A stretch of 38,835 nt of DNA from Geosiphon pyriformis (Eukaryota; Glomeromycota; Glomeromycetes; Archaeosporales; Geosiphonaceae), in NCBI GenBank assembly GCA_016748015.1, contig JAAOMT010000454.1:5441-44275 (forward strand), given 5' to 3'. Both the position numbers and the translations under genes were made by a program. The notes under the pieces were generated by a model that had not been told where the DNA came from, did no database searches, and saw only the letters and a list, made by a program, of their open reading frames with translations. This document shows, piece after piece, positions 1 to 8,379 of this stretch. Each line of letters starts with the position of its first letter. Position 1 is the stretch's first letter.

Positions 1-355
1 GAAATTACATTTAACAAAAATTTCTCATTACTTATGTAAATAAAAGCAAAGAAAAATTACAAACACTAGCAGAAACACTAAGAAAAATACAATCACCTAC
101 TTGGAAGAAACCAAAAGTTGTCTCTCTTATACACCTATCATACTATTATATTTCAAGAAATATCATTAACATAATATTAGCAGGCATGTTCACATCAACT
201 GTAAAATCACTGATAGCTAAAATTCTATTTCAGAGTAAACTAAAAAAAGCAAAACTATTGGGAACCTATGACAAGTATTTTGAGGAATTTAATTTATGAC
301 TTACAATGTTATTAGAACATTGGTCACCATTATCACAACTGGATTTTGGAATTAC
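1..355 (+). pseudogene. Gypsy-A gag fragment (N-terminal ORF end)
   Basis: An open stretch from base 15 to the TGA at 297-299 encodes about 95 residues ending in YDKYFEEFNL. The same ending occurs in the other two Gypsy-A copies: FERFNL on the minus strand at 15777 and FEEFKL on the plus strand at 37141. Conserved inner words include TYVNKSK, QSPTWKK and LFQSK. After the stop, nucleotide similarity to 37144-37200 continues to about base 355 (GGATTTTGGAA), where it ends abruptly and LINE sequence begins. It is the first part of gag of an LTR retrotransposon, truncated by the window edge on the left and by the LINE junction on the right. Its function before the capsid domain is not known to me. 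Confidence 0.8.
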
Positions 356-367
356 CAGCCCTTATTT

Positions 368-1993
368 CGGTTTTGTGGTAGGATACCCATGTCTGCCATT
401 CTTGGTAAGTCTAGATTTGTCAGGTTCCTTCCTTCACTCCGGCAATATGGCATTGTCTTTGTTAACCAACTCCGTGATCATTATAGTGCTGTGTTTGACT
501 GATACAAGTTCAAGTGGTAGAAGAGGTTGGACCCCTGTGGCCCGACTCCTGAATGGTTTATGCTTTCTGTCAAGTTCCTGTCTAGTGCGTCTTCTCCTCG
601 TGCCCCTTCTTCTGCTTTGGTTAATGTGGGTCCTTAGAGTATTTTCATTTCTCCTGGCTTTGTGTTAGTTTGTGATCGGCTTTCCCAAGTTCCTTCTAGT
701 AGCATTTCTGTTTATACGGATGGGTCTCTGACACACTTTGGTACCGAGAATTGTGTGGCTGGGACTGGAGTTTTTTTCAGTGACATTGATCTGGATTTGG
801 GTGTTGGAGTTTTGGGTCTGTTGTCTTTTATTTTGGTGGAAATGCAGGCTATTGTGCTGGCACTGGATTGTGTTCTCTGTTCTAGTTTTGTTCATCTGTT
901 CTCTGATAGTCAAGCCACTCTGGATGCCTGCAAGTCGGAATTGGGTTTGGTGCATCCGAATTTTCGCAATTGTTGTTGGGTCAAACACCAGCATATTGTA
1001 AATGTTATTCATGGCAAAAATTTGATGGTTGAATGGCACAAAGTGAAAAATCACTCTGGTGTGATTGAAAATGAACATGCTAATGCTATAGCTGGAACTT
1101 CTTCTTACTCGGGCTGGTTCTTTTCTTCTCATTTGCATGCGCGCTTCTTGTTGGCAGACGGTGGGACTGTTTTTGGCAATTCTAGACATTTTGTTCGCGA
1201 TATTTTTCGTTCCATCAGTTGTGCACACTGGGAGGTTGGTTCTGGTTCTAAATTTCTGCCAGCCAGTTTGTTCGCAGACATTAATTGGTCCTGCTCCTTA
1301 CTGGTATGGCATCTTGATTCACACATGGCTGCTGGCCACACTAGCAGGCCCACAGCAGATGCGCGCAGTTTTTTTATGAAGGCATTGCACCACCAGCTGC
1401 CTGTTACTGTTCATAAATGCCGATATAACAGAAGATACCCCAACGTATTGTGCTTATATTGTGGTGAGGTGGAGACATCAGATCATGCTTTCTCTTGCAA
1501 AGTTAATGACTCTGCGTGTCTTCAGATACTGGATACATGTTCAAGATTTTGGAGGGTGCTTTCTGGCCTGTCTCTCTCTTCTTCCTGCATGCTGCAATTG
1601 TTGTCTTCTTGTGCTTCTGATGTCTCTGTATTTACAGCTTTTTTTAAAGGGTTTGTTTTTAGTGAGTGGCTTCATGAAGCTGTCTCTGTTTTCAAATCTC
1701 ACAAGATTGCTAGTTCAAATATTGTTGAGTTTGTGCATTCCCTTAGTTTTGCTTTTAGGAATAATATTTGGTTGGTTCAGATTAGGCATCGTGTATTCAT
1801 GGAAAAAAATAATCTCATCCCACTTGATAATTCAGTTCCTGTCTTGGTTTCAGACTTGGCTTCTAGGTTTTTGGCTAGTGTCGTTAGGCTACTTGGTGTG
1901 GCTAAAGCTCTTGGCATTCATTTTGGCTTTCGTAAACAATGTTTTTTCTTTTCTGGTGCTGGCAATTCTGTTTTGGTATATATAACTGCGTAG
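368..1993 (+). pseudogene. LINE ORF2 C-terminus: RNase H and zinc motif
   Basis: One frame runs from RFCGRIPMSAILGKSRF at about 368 to the TAG at 1991-1993, broken by TGA and TAG codons near 500-515 and another stop near 634; the last 443 codons are open. An RNase H domain follows: VYTDGSL (about 711), the Glu in LVEMQAIVLALD (about 840), SDSQATLDAC (about 905) and the end motif ENEHANAIAG (about 1070). The fourth position is Asn where the family normally has Asp, so the nuclease is probably inactive. Downstream is a Cys/His cluster, CLYCGEVETSDHAFSC (1450-1500, C-x2-C-x7-H-x4-C), typical of this LINE group. The protein ends SVLVYITA. The RT and endonuclease domains are absent because of 5' truncation. 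Confidence 0.88.
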
Positions 1994-2136
1994 TGTTGTC
2001 CTGATCAGCCTGAGTGGCTGGTCGCATGTAGAAAGAGCATGATTCATACTTAATTTATGTCAATTCTTTGATGTATAGCTTTAGGTAGTGTTAAGATCTC
2101 ATTCATAAAACGTAATAAAAAAAAAAAAAAAAAAAA
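1994..2136 (+). repeat. LINE 3' tail and poly(A)
   Basis: This non-coding tail follows the ORF2 stop. It contains GGCTGGTCGCATGTAG, the hairpin at 2025-2041, and ends with 20 A. The same tail type recurs near 4400-4550 and 5690-5820 on the plus strand, and near 8245-8379 and 11115-11250 on the minus strand. Confidence 0.8.
2025..2041 (+). other. LINE 3' tail hairpin, copy 1
   Basis: CATGT, loop AGAAAGA, GCATG: a 5-bp stem (one G-U pair) closing a 7-nt loop. The geometry is the same in four other tails in this window. It is a candidate recognition element for the LINE reverse transcriptase, by analogy with LINEs that need a 3' stem-loop. Confidence 0.6.
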
Positions 2137-2308
2137 GTTGCAAAAAGTTATAATATTAATTAAAAATAAAAAATTTAAATAAACAATAATTTTAAAAAAC
2201 AAAAAATATATTTAAATTAAGTTATAATTTTTAAAAAAGTAATTATTTTGGTTTTAAAATATTTTTTTTAATTAATAAAAATTATATGCTTTTTGTTTTT
2301 TTAATTTT
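2137..2308. other. AT-rich spacer
   Basis: Low-complexity A/T sequence between the LINE poly(A) and the ORF1-only element. No coding or structural signal is seen. It may hold the 5' leader of the next element. Confidence 0.4.
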
Positions 2309-4408
2309 ATGATTATAATCAGAGCAAAAAGTAAAAAAGCTGTACCCAATATCTTTTTTAAAATATCTAATAAGATTTTAACCAAAAAAGCTCTCTTTAT
2401 TATAAAAGCAATTAAGCAGAATGTTTTAAAAGTCTTTCTCTTACTTAGTAATCATAAAAAGCTGTTTTTAGTAGCTACTAAAGCAATTTTTTTATCTTTG
2501 GCTGGTTTTTTATCAGTCAAAGTTCTTTCAAAGAGACACACTTGGATTAGTTTTAGTATTGTCTTTACTCTAACTAAGAGCCTAAAAGTTTTTAATAATA
2601 GACCAGTAAATAAACTGGTCTTCCTCTTTATAACTTCAATATCTGATGTCTCTAGTATCATTTTTTCAAGAAAAATAATTAAAAAAACCAAAAGTTCAAA
2701 AAAGTGGAAACAGTCACTTGTCTTTGCTATTGTTATACCAAACCTCTTTGTGGTTTTTAATGAGATCTTAGATGAAATCTCTGCTTTATTATCCAGCATG
2801 TTATCCAAAACAGGCCAAAATCAATTACTGACTATATTGTCAAATGTGATGTCTTTTAGCAAATCATTGTCAATTTTAAAAGCAAAGCAATTATCTTCTG
2901 TAATATTATCTGTTCTTGAAAATTGGGCTAATCAGATGGAAATTAATTTATCTCCTTTGGTTTCTGATACTGCTGTTAGTAGTGTTTAAGAAACTATTAC
3001 TAATTATTAAAGATTTGTTGGGTGAGTGGCCTCCACTCTAGTTCCTGATGCTACTTTTAAGATCAAATTGGCTCATGTTAAGGCTGTTTTTTAGTTTGTA
3101 TATGGTTTTTTGAATTCAAAGTCAGTATTAAAAAACAATATAAAGCTTTTCTGTATGGAGTTTGCTTCTTAAAAGTCTTTAGAAACTGCATTTTTGGTTG
3201 AGTTTACAAGCTTTATTCATTTGGTCACTCTTAAAATTACCAAGTTTTTGGTAGTTTCTGAGTTTGGTTTCCCTTTTGCTGCTGTTGTGCTGTATAATAT
3301 GCCTTTAAGTATGTCTGCTGCTAATATTAAGACAGTTTTAAGTATGTTTGGTAATGTTTTCTGTATTGTACTAAAGCCTGCTGGTGTTTGGTAATATGTA
3401 ATTGTTTATTTTCGATTCTACTGTGTTTGTTTTGAATTATTGGTTAGCTTTGGTAGATAAAAATAGTGTTAGGATTTCCCTCTTAATAAATCAAAATAAG
3501 ACTATTCTGTTTTATGATAAGTTTAAGGCCAAGTTGGTCAAACTTTCTTCTAGTTATACAGTTTTTAAAATTAGTAATATAATTTTTCAAGTTGGTGGTC
3601 AGACATGTTTTATTTCTTACTTTTCTGATTCTGGTTGTCATTTTAAGTTTGCTTTGATAATATTGGATGTTATGATTTTTAAGATTAATATATTAAGAAA
3701 GTGTTATATTTGATAGAAAACTCCTAGAAATTGGCACTGCTTTTGGTGCCAAGATTTGAACCATTTAGTTTTGAATTGCAAAGTATCTTTATTTTCTTTT
3801 CTTATGACTTCTAAGATATTTAAACTGCATTTAATCAGTTTTCTATTATATGCTAAAGCCTTTGTTCCTCTGGTTTTTTCTGAATTTTTCTCTTTGGTAG
3901 CTCTTATCTCTTCTTCTGTAATTGTTGAAAATTCTTTAATAACTTTTTGGCTTGTGTTTCTGAAATCTAATTTGGCCAAGTTGTTAGCTTTAGTTAAGTT
4001 TATTATTAAATCTGTTGGTGGTTTGGTGACTGCTTTTGAACAATTTATTAAGAGTGATTTTATGTTAAGCAACTATTTAAAAACAAAGTTAATAAGCTTA
4101 TGATATATTTGAGTACTTTTAGCAATTTGTTAGTAAGTTGAAAAAAATAATAATAGTGTTAAAATCTGAATACAGCATGAAAAATATTGATTTATCTAAT
4201 GATTCTAAAGTTTTAATTGAAGTAAGTAATAAAGTATTTAGTAAATTAATAGCATTTTAGAAATTTGAATCTCTTGATGTTAGGTTTAATTCTTTGAAAA
4301 CAGCTGAGTGGCTTATTGGATTGGTTTTTAGTAGTCTTATTTTATTTAATATAGTTTAAAAGATGTTTTCTTTGAGTAAGTTTTTTTCTAAAATAGCATT
4401 AATATAAT
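2309..4408 (+). pseudogene. ORF1-like protein: RRM-like region and CCHC zinc knuckle
   Basis: One frame reads from the ATG at 2309 to about 3394 with stops at 2987 and shortly after; it then shifts by one base and continues from 3402 past 4100. The N-terminal 220 residues are basic and Ser-rich. An RRM-like part includes AAVVLYNMPLSMSAANIKTV (about 3270-3330) and LKPAGVW (about 3375). A second similar part contains KDSVRI- and FKAKLV-type motifs. A CCHC knuckle, CFWCQDLNHLVLNC, sits at 3738-3779 (C-x2-C-x4-H-x4-C, intact). The C-terminal words KTAEWLIGL (about 4298) and MFSLSKFFSK (about 4362) recur in the minus-strand copy near 11300. It is probably a nucleic-acid-binding ORF1 protein of the retroelement. 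At least two TGA/TAG stops stand where Trp is expected. Confidence 0.7.
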
Positions 4409-4438
4409 ATAATCTGAACTGGCTCAAGTAGTTAGTTA

Positions 4439-4455
4439 CATGTAGAAAATGTGTG
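4439..4455 (+). other. LINE 3' tail hairpin, copy 2
   Basis: CATGT, loop AGAAAAT, GTGTG: the same 5-7-5 layout as at 2025, held by Watson-Crick and G-U pairs after transitions. It belongs to the ORF1-only element. Confidence 0.5.
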
Positions 4456-4532
4456 AACCCTATTTAGCCCTAAAATACTTAGTTTGCTTTTAATTTCTAA
4501 ATAAGAGTTAAGTCTTACTTATTAAAAGCATA

Positions 4533-4549
4533 ATATATATATATATATA
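4533..4549. repeat. (AT)n microsatellite
   Basis: A short uninterrupted TA/AT dinucleotide run at the end of the ORF1-only element tail. It may descend from its A-rich end. Confidence 0.7.
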
Positions 4550-5633
4550 GTTAAGACTAATAAAAATTAAACAATATAATAACAAAAAAATAAATTTAAA
4601 ACTGTGTTATTTATTTTGTTTATGTATATAATTGTTTATAATTTTAAAAATCCTTTAAATAAATCTAAAAAAATTTATATTATAAATTATATATATTATT
4701 ATTATTAATATAATATAAAATATAATTATTTATTTTAAAAATAAAAAAATTTTGAATTAAATTTATTATATTATTTGTGTTTTTAGTAAAAATTAATTTT
4801 TAATGAATTAAATTAAATTTAGTTAAAGATTTTTTAATAAATTCTAAAAATATATGTTTTTTAAAATTAATTAGTCTTATTTTATTAATTTTTATGTCAA
4901 AAAAAATGTTTTTATCTTCTATATAATTATTTTTAATAGTAAATTATAAATTTAAATAGTTGTTTTTGGCCAAATTTTTGGTTATAATATATTTTATTTA
5001 ATGTTTTTTTAATTTATTTCTTTATTAATAAATAAATTTTTTAAAATATATTAAGCTTTTGTTTAATTAAATCTTATTAATATTTTTTAAGTTAGATATT
5101 ATATTTTTATTTGTTGTTTTTTTTCAGTTTACAGCTTTTTTTAATCTTAATTTTTAATTTTAATATGATTTTAGACAATATTTTTAAGAAAACTATTAAT
5201 ATATTGTTTATAAACTTTGGTATTTCTGTTTTTATAATATTTAAGTTAAAATATTTTAAAGCTAAATTAACTAAACTTTCAGATTTTTAATATTGTGTTA
5301 TTAAAATTTAATAAAATATTCTTAAAAATAAGTTATAAATACTCTTTTTTTAATAATTAATTTAATTTAAAAAATTATTATATGCAATATTAAAAATATA
5401 AAAAATATTGTTAAGTAAATTAATATTAATAAATAATATAAAAATAATTAAAATTTAATTATTATAAATTTAAAGACTAAATTAAATTTTAAATTATAAA
5501 TAAATTTAAAAAAATTAAAGTTTTTGTTTTAATTTAAATTTTAGTTATTTAAAATTTAGTATTATAATTATTGTAAACAATAATTTAATTAAATATATAT
5601 ATAAGATTTTAAAAATAAATTGGCTCAAGGATT
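4550..5633. other. AT-rich region, probably an eroded LINE
   Basis: More than 1 kb of almost pure A/T with no usable frame. It runs directly into a recognisable LINE C-terminus and 3' tail at 5634-5820, so it is probably the fully decayed body of that LINE. I cannot identify individual domains. Confidence 0.4.
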
Positions 5634-5820
5634 AATTATTTGTTTTTTGCCAGTATAGTTAGAAATATTTTAGTTAATATAGTTACATAGTATTGTTTTG
5701 ATTGGCTAAGTGGCTGGTTATATATAGCAAATATGTGAATCCTATTTAATTTAGAACTTTAGATAGTTGTATTATATTAGATAGTAATTGGGTTTCACTC
5801 ATAAAATAAAAATAAATAAA
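5634..5820 (+). mobile_element. LINE 3' remnant (copy 2)
   Basis: The end of an ORF2 frame is visible as FFASIVRNILVNIVT and a TAG near 5688, matching the ending FFFSGAGNSVLVYITA of the LINE at 1993. The LINE 3' tail follows, with TGGCTAAGTGGCTGGT (5703-5718), the hairpin position at 5721-5737 and GGTTTCACTCATAAAAT near 5790. It is older and more AT-shifted than copy 1. Confidence 0.65.
5721..5737 (+). other. LINE 3' tail hairpin, copy 3
   Basis: TATAT, loop AGCAAAT, ATGTG: the layout is kept and all five positions still pair as RNA (A-U or G-U), although several C and G have become T and A. Confidence 0.45.
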
Positions 5821-5821
5821 T

Positions 5822-6030
5822 TAATAAATTAATTAATAATTGCTATTTAAATATAAATTTTTTGTTATTGTTTTAAGATTAAATATTAATATTTTTTTAA
5901 ATATATAATTGGCTTAGATAAATAAATTTTTTTTGTTATTTTAGATGACAATTTTAATAAAAATAAATTTAAAAAAGTATTGATTTTATAATAAATAATA
6001 TTACTTATAAAGTAATATAAAAAAAATAAT
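5822..6030. other. AT-rich spacer
   Basis: About 200 bases of A/T-rich DNA between the LINE remnant and Tigger-1. No feature seen. Confidence 0.4.
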
Positions 6031-6031
6031 A

Positions 6032-6058
6032 CAGTCAAATCTTCATAAAAAAACTCTT
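6032..6058 (+). repeat. Tigger-1 left terminal inverted repeat
   Basis: Begins CAGTCAAATCTTCATAAA after TA at 6030-6031. It pairs with 8216-8241 with several mismatches, most of them transitions. Confidence 0.75.
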
Positions 6059-6991
6059 GATAAAAGAACAACTTTTTACAAAAAACATTTTTTTATACAA
6101 CTAATTGATTAATTAACAATTTTTTTTTTATATAAGAATAATCTATAAAAAAACAAGAACATAATTTTATTCAAAATTTATTTAAAATTTATTTTTATAT
6201 AAGAACAAATATTATGTACTAAATGTTAATTAATAATTAGAAATGTATTGAATTGATTTTATTCTAACTTTTTTAAATTGATTTACTTTTTTTGATCTTA
6301 TCTGTTTTCATGTATAGTTACTTAGTCCTTATTTAGATTTGCTAAAACCAAATCTAATATTATTATTATAGGCATATTTTCTAACAGATTTACTAAATTA
6401 TCACAATGTTAAAATCTTTATTTAAAAAATAAAAATAAGCAGCAGTTATAATGATATTTTTTATAAAAAAATTTGTCAATATTCCAAAAATTATTATGGC
6501 ATAAAACATGATAATATTGTAGTTTATTTCAATTATAAATATCCAAAAAGCATGCAAAGTAGTTGAATATTGAAATTAATGAAATCTTAGAAAGATTTAT
6601 TTGACACAAAAACATTAAATTCTATTATTAAACCAAGTTTTAAGTTATTAAGTAGAACAAATAACTGCAGCTACTATTAAATTCAATAATCAACTAATTA
6701 AAAAAAAAGAAAAAAAATTTGTTAAACTTCTTGGTATACACAAAAATAAAATACAATTTTTAAATTAATAGATTCAAAAATTCAAAAAAAAACCAGTTAT
6801 GTATTTACCAATTTTATGATAAAGCAGAAAGTATATCAATTAAAAGTTTATTAGAAGAACAAAAAAAATTAACAATCATTATATCTGAATTTGATTTTGC
6901 TGACATATATAATACTGATAAAACAGAATTATTTTTTTGTATAAAACCAAATCAAATACTTATAAAATATTAAAATACAGGAAAAAAATTG

Positions 6992-7058
6992 GTATATTAT
7001 ATTTACTAATTGTTATCATTATATATTATTGTTATTAAATTAATTGGGTTTTTTATAG
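6992..7058 (+). other. Intron 1 of Tigger-1 transposase
   Basis: GTATATTA...TTTTTTATAG, 67 nt. Removing it joins GKKL to NKSWITI, matching the continuous GTKHDKSRITI of Tigger-2, which has no intron here. Confidence 0.65.
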
Positions 7059-7498
7059 AATAAATCTTGGATTACAATTTTTTTTGCTACAAATTCAACT
7101 GGATCTCATAAATTACAATCTTTAGTAATTGAATATGCAAAAAATTCAAAAAGAAATTAATACTTTTAATCCATCTGTAATTTACAAATTCAATTTCAAA
7201 GTATGGATGTGCTCAAATATATGGAAAGCATGACTTAAATATATAAATAAAAGCTTTTGAATTCAAAATTAGCATATATTACTTTTAGTTAATAATATAA
7301 TTTCACATTATACTTAAATTAGAAAAGATTTATTCCAATTGACCAATATTACTTTGCACTATTTTTTTTCAAATACTATATTACATCTTTAACTAATAGA
7401 TGTTAAAATTATCAAATCTTTAAAAAACAAATATAAGCACTTATATTGTCAACATATTTTATATCAATTTGAACAAAAAATTAATATTAAACAGTTAA

Positions 7499-7570
7499 GT
7501 AATATAATATATACAATATTATTATCATTATATATTATATAATTTTATCTAATATTAATTTATTTTTTAG
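7499..7570 (+). other. Intron 2 of Tigger-1 transposase
   Basis: GTAATATA...TATTTTTTAG, 72 nt, between FEQKINIKQL and the IKQAIDYV block. Boundaries are canonical and fit the family protein. Confidence 0.6.
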
Positions 7571-8093
7571 AAATAAATTAAACATAAAACAAGCAATTGA
7601 TTATGTTGTTCAATCATGGTTTTAAGTAATACCTGTTACAATTCAAAACTGTTGACAAAAAACAGATATTTTTTTCTATAATCAAGAATTAGAAATTTAA
7701 GAATTCAAAAAATCAATTGCTATGAATATATTTAACAATTTACTATCAAATGCACAACAATTGGTCAAAAATTTCGAAGATTATACTATAGCAGTTGATA
7801 AATTATTGACAACTGAAAATTTTCTTGATGATAATAAAATTGTAGATATGGTTTTAGCTGATGTTCAAATTAAAACCAATACAATTAATAACTCGAAAAA
7901 AGAATTAGAAAAATTTTCATCTGCTATAATTACAATTACAGAAGTATATAAAGCATTAAAAAAGATAATTAGATTTAAAGAGCAATTAACAGAAGAAAAT
8001 TTTAGTATAAAAAACCAAAATTTACTTAGAAAAAATTATATAAATATGAAAAATAAAAAAAAATTCTAAAAAACAGTTAACAATTAATTAATA

Positions 8094-8118
8094 TAATAAT
8101 AATAATAATAATAATAAT
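8094..8118. repeat. (ATA/AAT)n microsatellite
   Basis: About eight uninterrupted trinucleotide units shortly after the transposase stop, inside Tigger-1. Confidence 0.75.
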
Positions 8119-8215
8119 TAATTGATTTAATAAATAAATATTGTTTATTTAATAATAATTATAAAACTTTATAATAAAACACTTCTAAAATAGAACATAA
8201 TTTACATGTCCTAAT

Positions 8216-8241
8216 TGTGTTTTTTTATAAAGATCCAATTG
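8216..8241 (-). repeat. Tigger-1 right terminal inverted repeat
   Basis: Reverse complement begins CAATTGGATCTTTATAAA. Its last bases form part of the 8-bp target AATTGTAT used by the minus-strand LINE. Confidence 0.75.
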
Positions 8242-8244
8242 TAT
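8237..8244. repeat. Target-site duplication of LINE copy 3, left
   Basis: AATTGTAT, identical to 10772-10779. It overlaps the last bases of Tigger-1. Confidence 0.8.
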
Positions 8245-8331
8245 TTTTTTTTTATTTACAATTTAATGAGTGTAGCCCAATCACTACCTAATATACAGAG
8301 TCAAAACTATGAACTCCAGCTATATGTGATT

Positions 8332-8348
8332 CATGTGCTTACTACATG
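8332..8348 (-). other. LINE 3' tail hairpin, copy 4
   Basis: On the minus strand CATGT, loop AGTAAGC, ACATG: a perfect 5-bp stem and 7-nt loop. It is preceded by GTGACTGGTCA as in the other tails. Confidence 0.6.
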
Positions 8349-8379
8349 TGACCAGTCACTTGGACTAATCAAAGTAACA

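Larger units (their letters stand above)
356..2136 (+). mobile_element. 5'-truncated LINE (copy 1), 3' half
   Basis: This non-LTR retrotransposon fragment holds the C-terminal part of ORF2, a 3' untranslated tail and a pure run of 20 A at 2117-2136. The poly(A) is the mark of target-primed reverse transcription. The 5' end lies between about 353 and 368, directly against Gypsy-A sequence. I see no convincing target-site duplication. It is among the less decayed elements in the window and keeps a 443-codon open frame, so it is probably a younger insertion than the 12-35.6 kb LINE. Confidence 0.85.
2309..4550 (+). mobile_element. ORF1-only LINE-like element (copy 1)
   Basis: A decayed ORF1-type gene (2309 to about 4408) is followed directly by the LINE-type 3' tail with its hairpin (4439-4455) and an AT-rich end with an (AT)n run. 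No endonuclease, RT or RNase H sequence lies between ORF1 and the tail. A second such junction occurs on the minus strand at 11115-11425. This arrangement resembles half-LINE (HAL1-type) elements that encode only ORF1 and depend on a full LINE. An internal deletion of a full-length LINE is the alternative. The exact ends are uncertain. Confidence 0.6.
6406..8069 (+). pseudogene. Tigger-type transposase, broken, with two introns
   Basis: Probable start is the ATG at 6406. Readable pieces in order: a helix-turn-helix/Tc5 part with KLLGIHKNKIQF (about 6723); DIYNTDKTELFF (about 6904), where the family has DET, so the first catalytic Asp is kept but Glu became Lys; TIFFATNSTGSHKLQSLVIE (about 7076); IIKSLKNKYKHLYCQH (about 7410); IKQAIDYVVQSW (about 7582). 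The last 115 codons (7722-8069) are open and form an acidic, Lys-rich tail. Two GT-AG introns of 67 and 72 nt lie exactly where the protein similarity skips. Many stops and frameshifts exclude activity. Compared with Tigger-2 it is a different, more decayed subfamily. Confidence 0.75.
6032..8241 (+). mobile_element. Tigger-1, pogo/Tigger DNA transposon
   Basis: The left terminus CAGTCAAATCTTCATAA starts at 6032 after a TA. The right end, read on the opposite strand from 8241, begins CAATTGGATCTTTATAA, an imperfect terminal inverted repeat of about 25 bp followed by TA (8242-8243). TA target duplication and CAG-type ends are typical of the pogo/Tigger branch of Tc1/mariner. The 2.2-kb body holds one broken transposase gene. 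A LINE was later inserted exactly at the right terminus. Confidence 0.8.

Noticed and set aside
665-1228. 187-codon minus-strand ORF
   Set aside because: It lies antiparallel to the RNase H coding frame of the LINE, whose motifs are clear on the plus strand. It is a shadow frame.
4550-5633. Mitochondrial origin because of extreme A/T content
   Set aside because: The stretch leads into a LINE C-terminus and tail, and nuclear transposons flank it. No mitochondrial gene words seen.
5886-6071. 61-codon minus-strand ORF in AT-rich DNA
   Set aside because: Composition is only F, Y, I, L, K and S as expected from A/T sequence, and it crosses the Tigger-1 left terminal repeat.
8094-8118. Short tandem units as a possible CRISPR-like array
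   Set aside because: Simple trinucleotide microsatellite without spacers; the host is eukaryotic.
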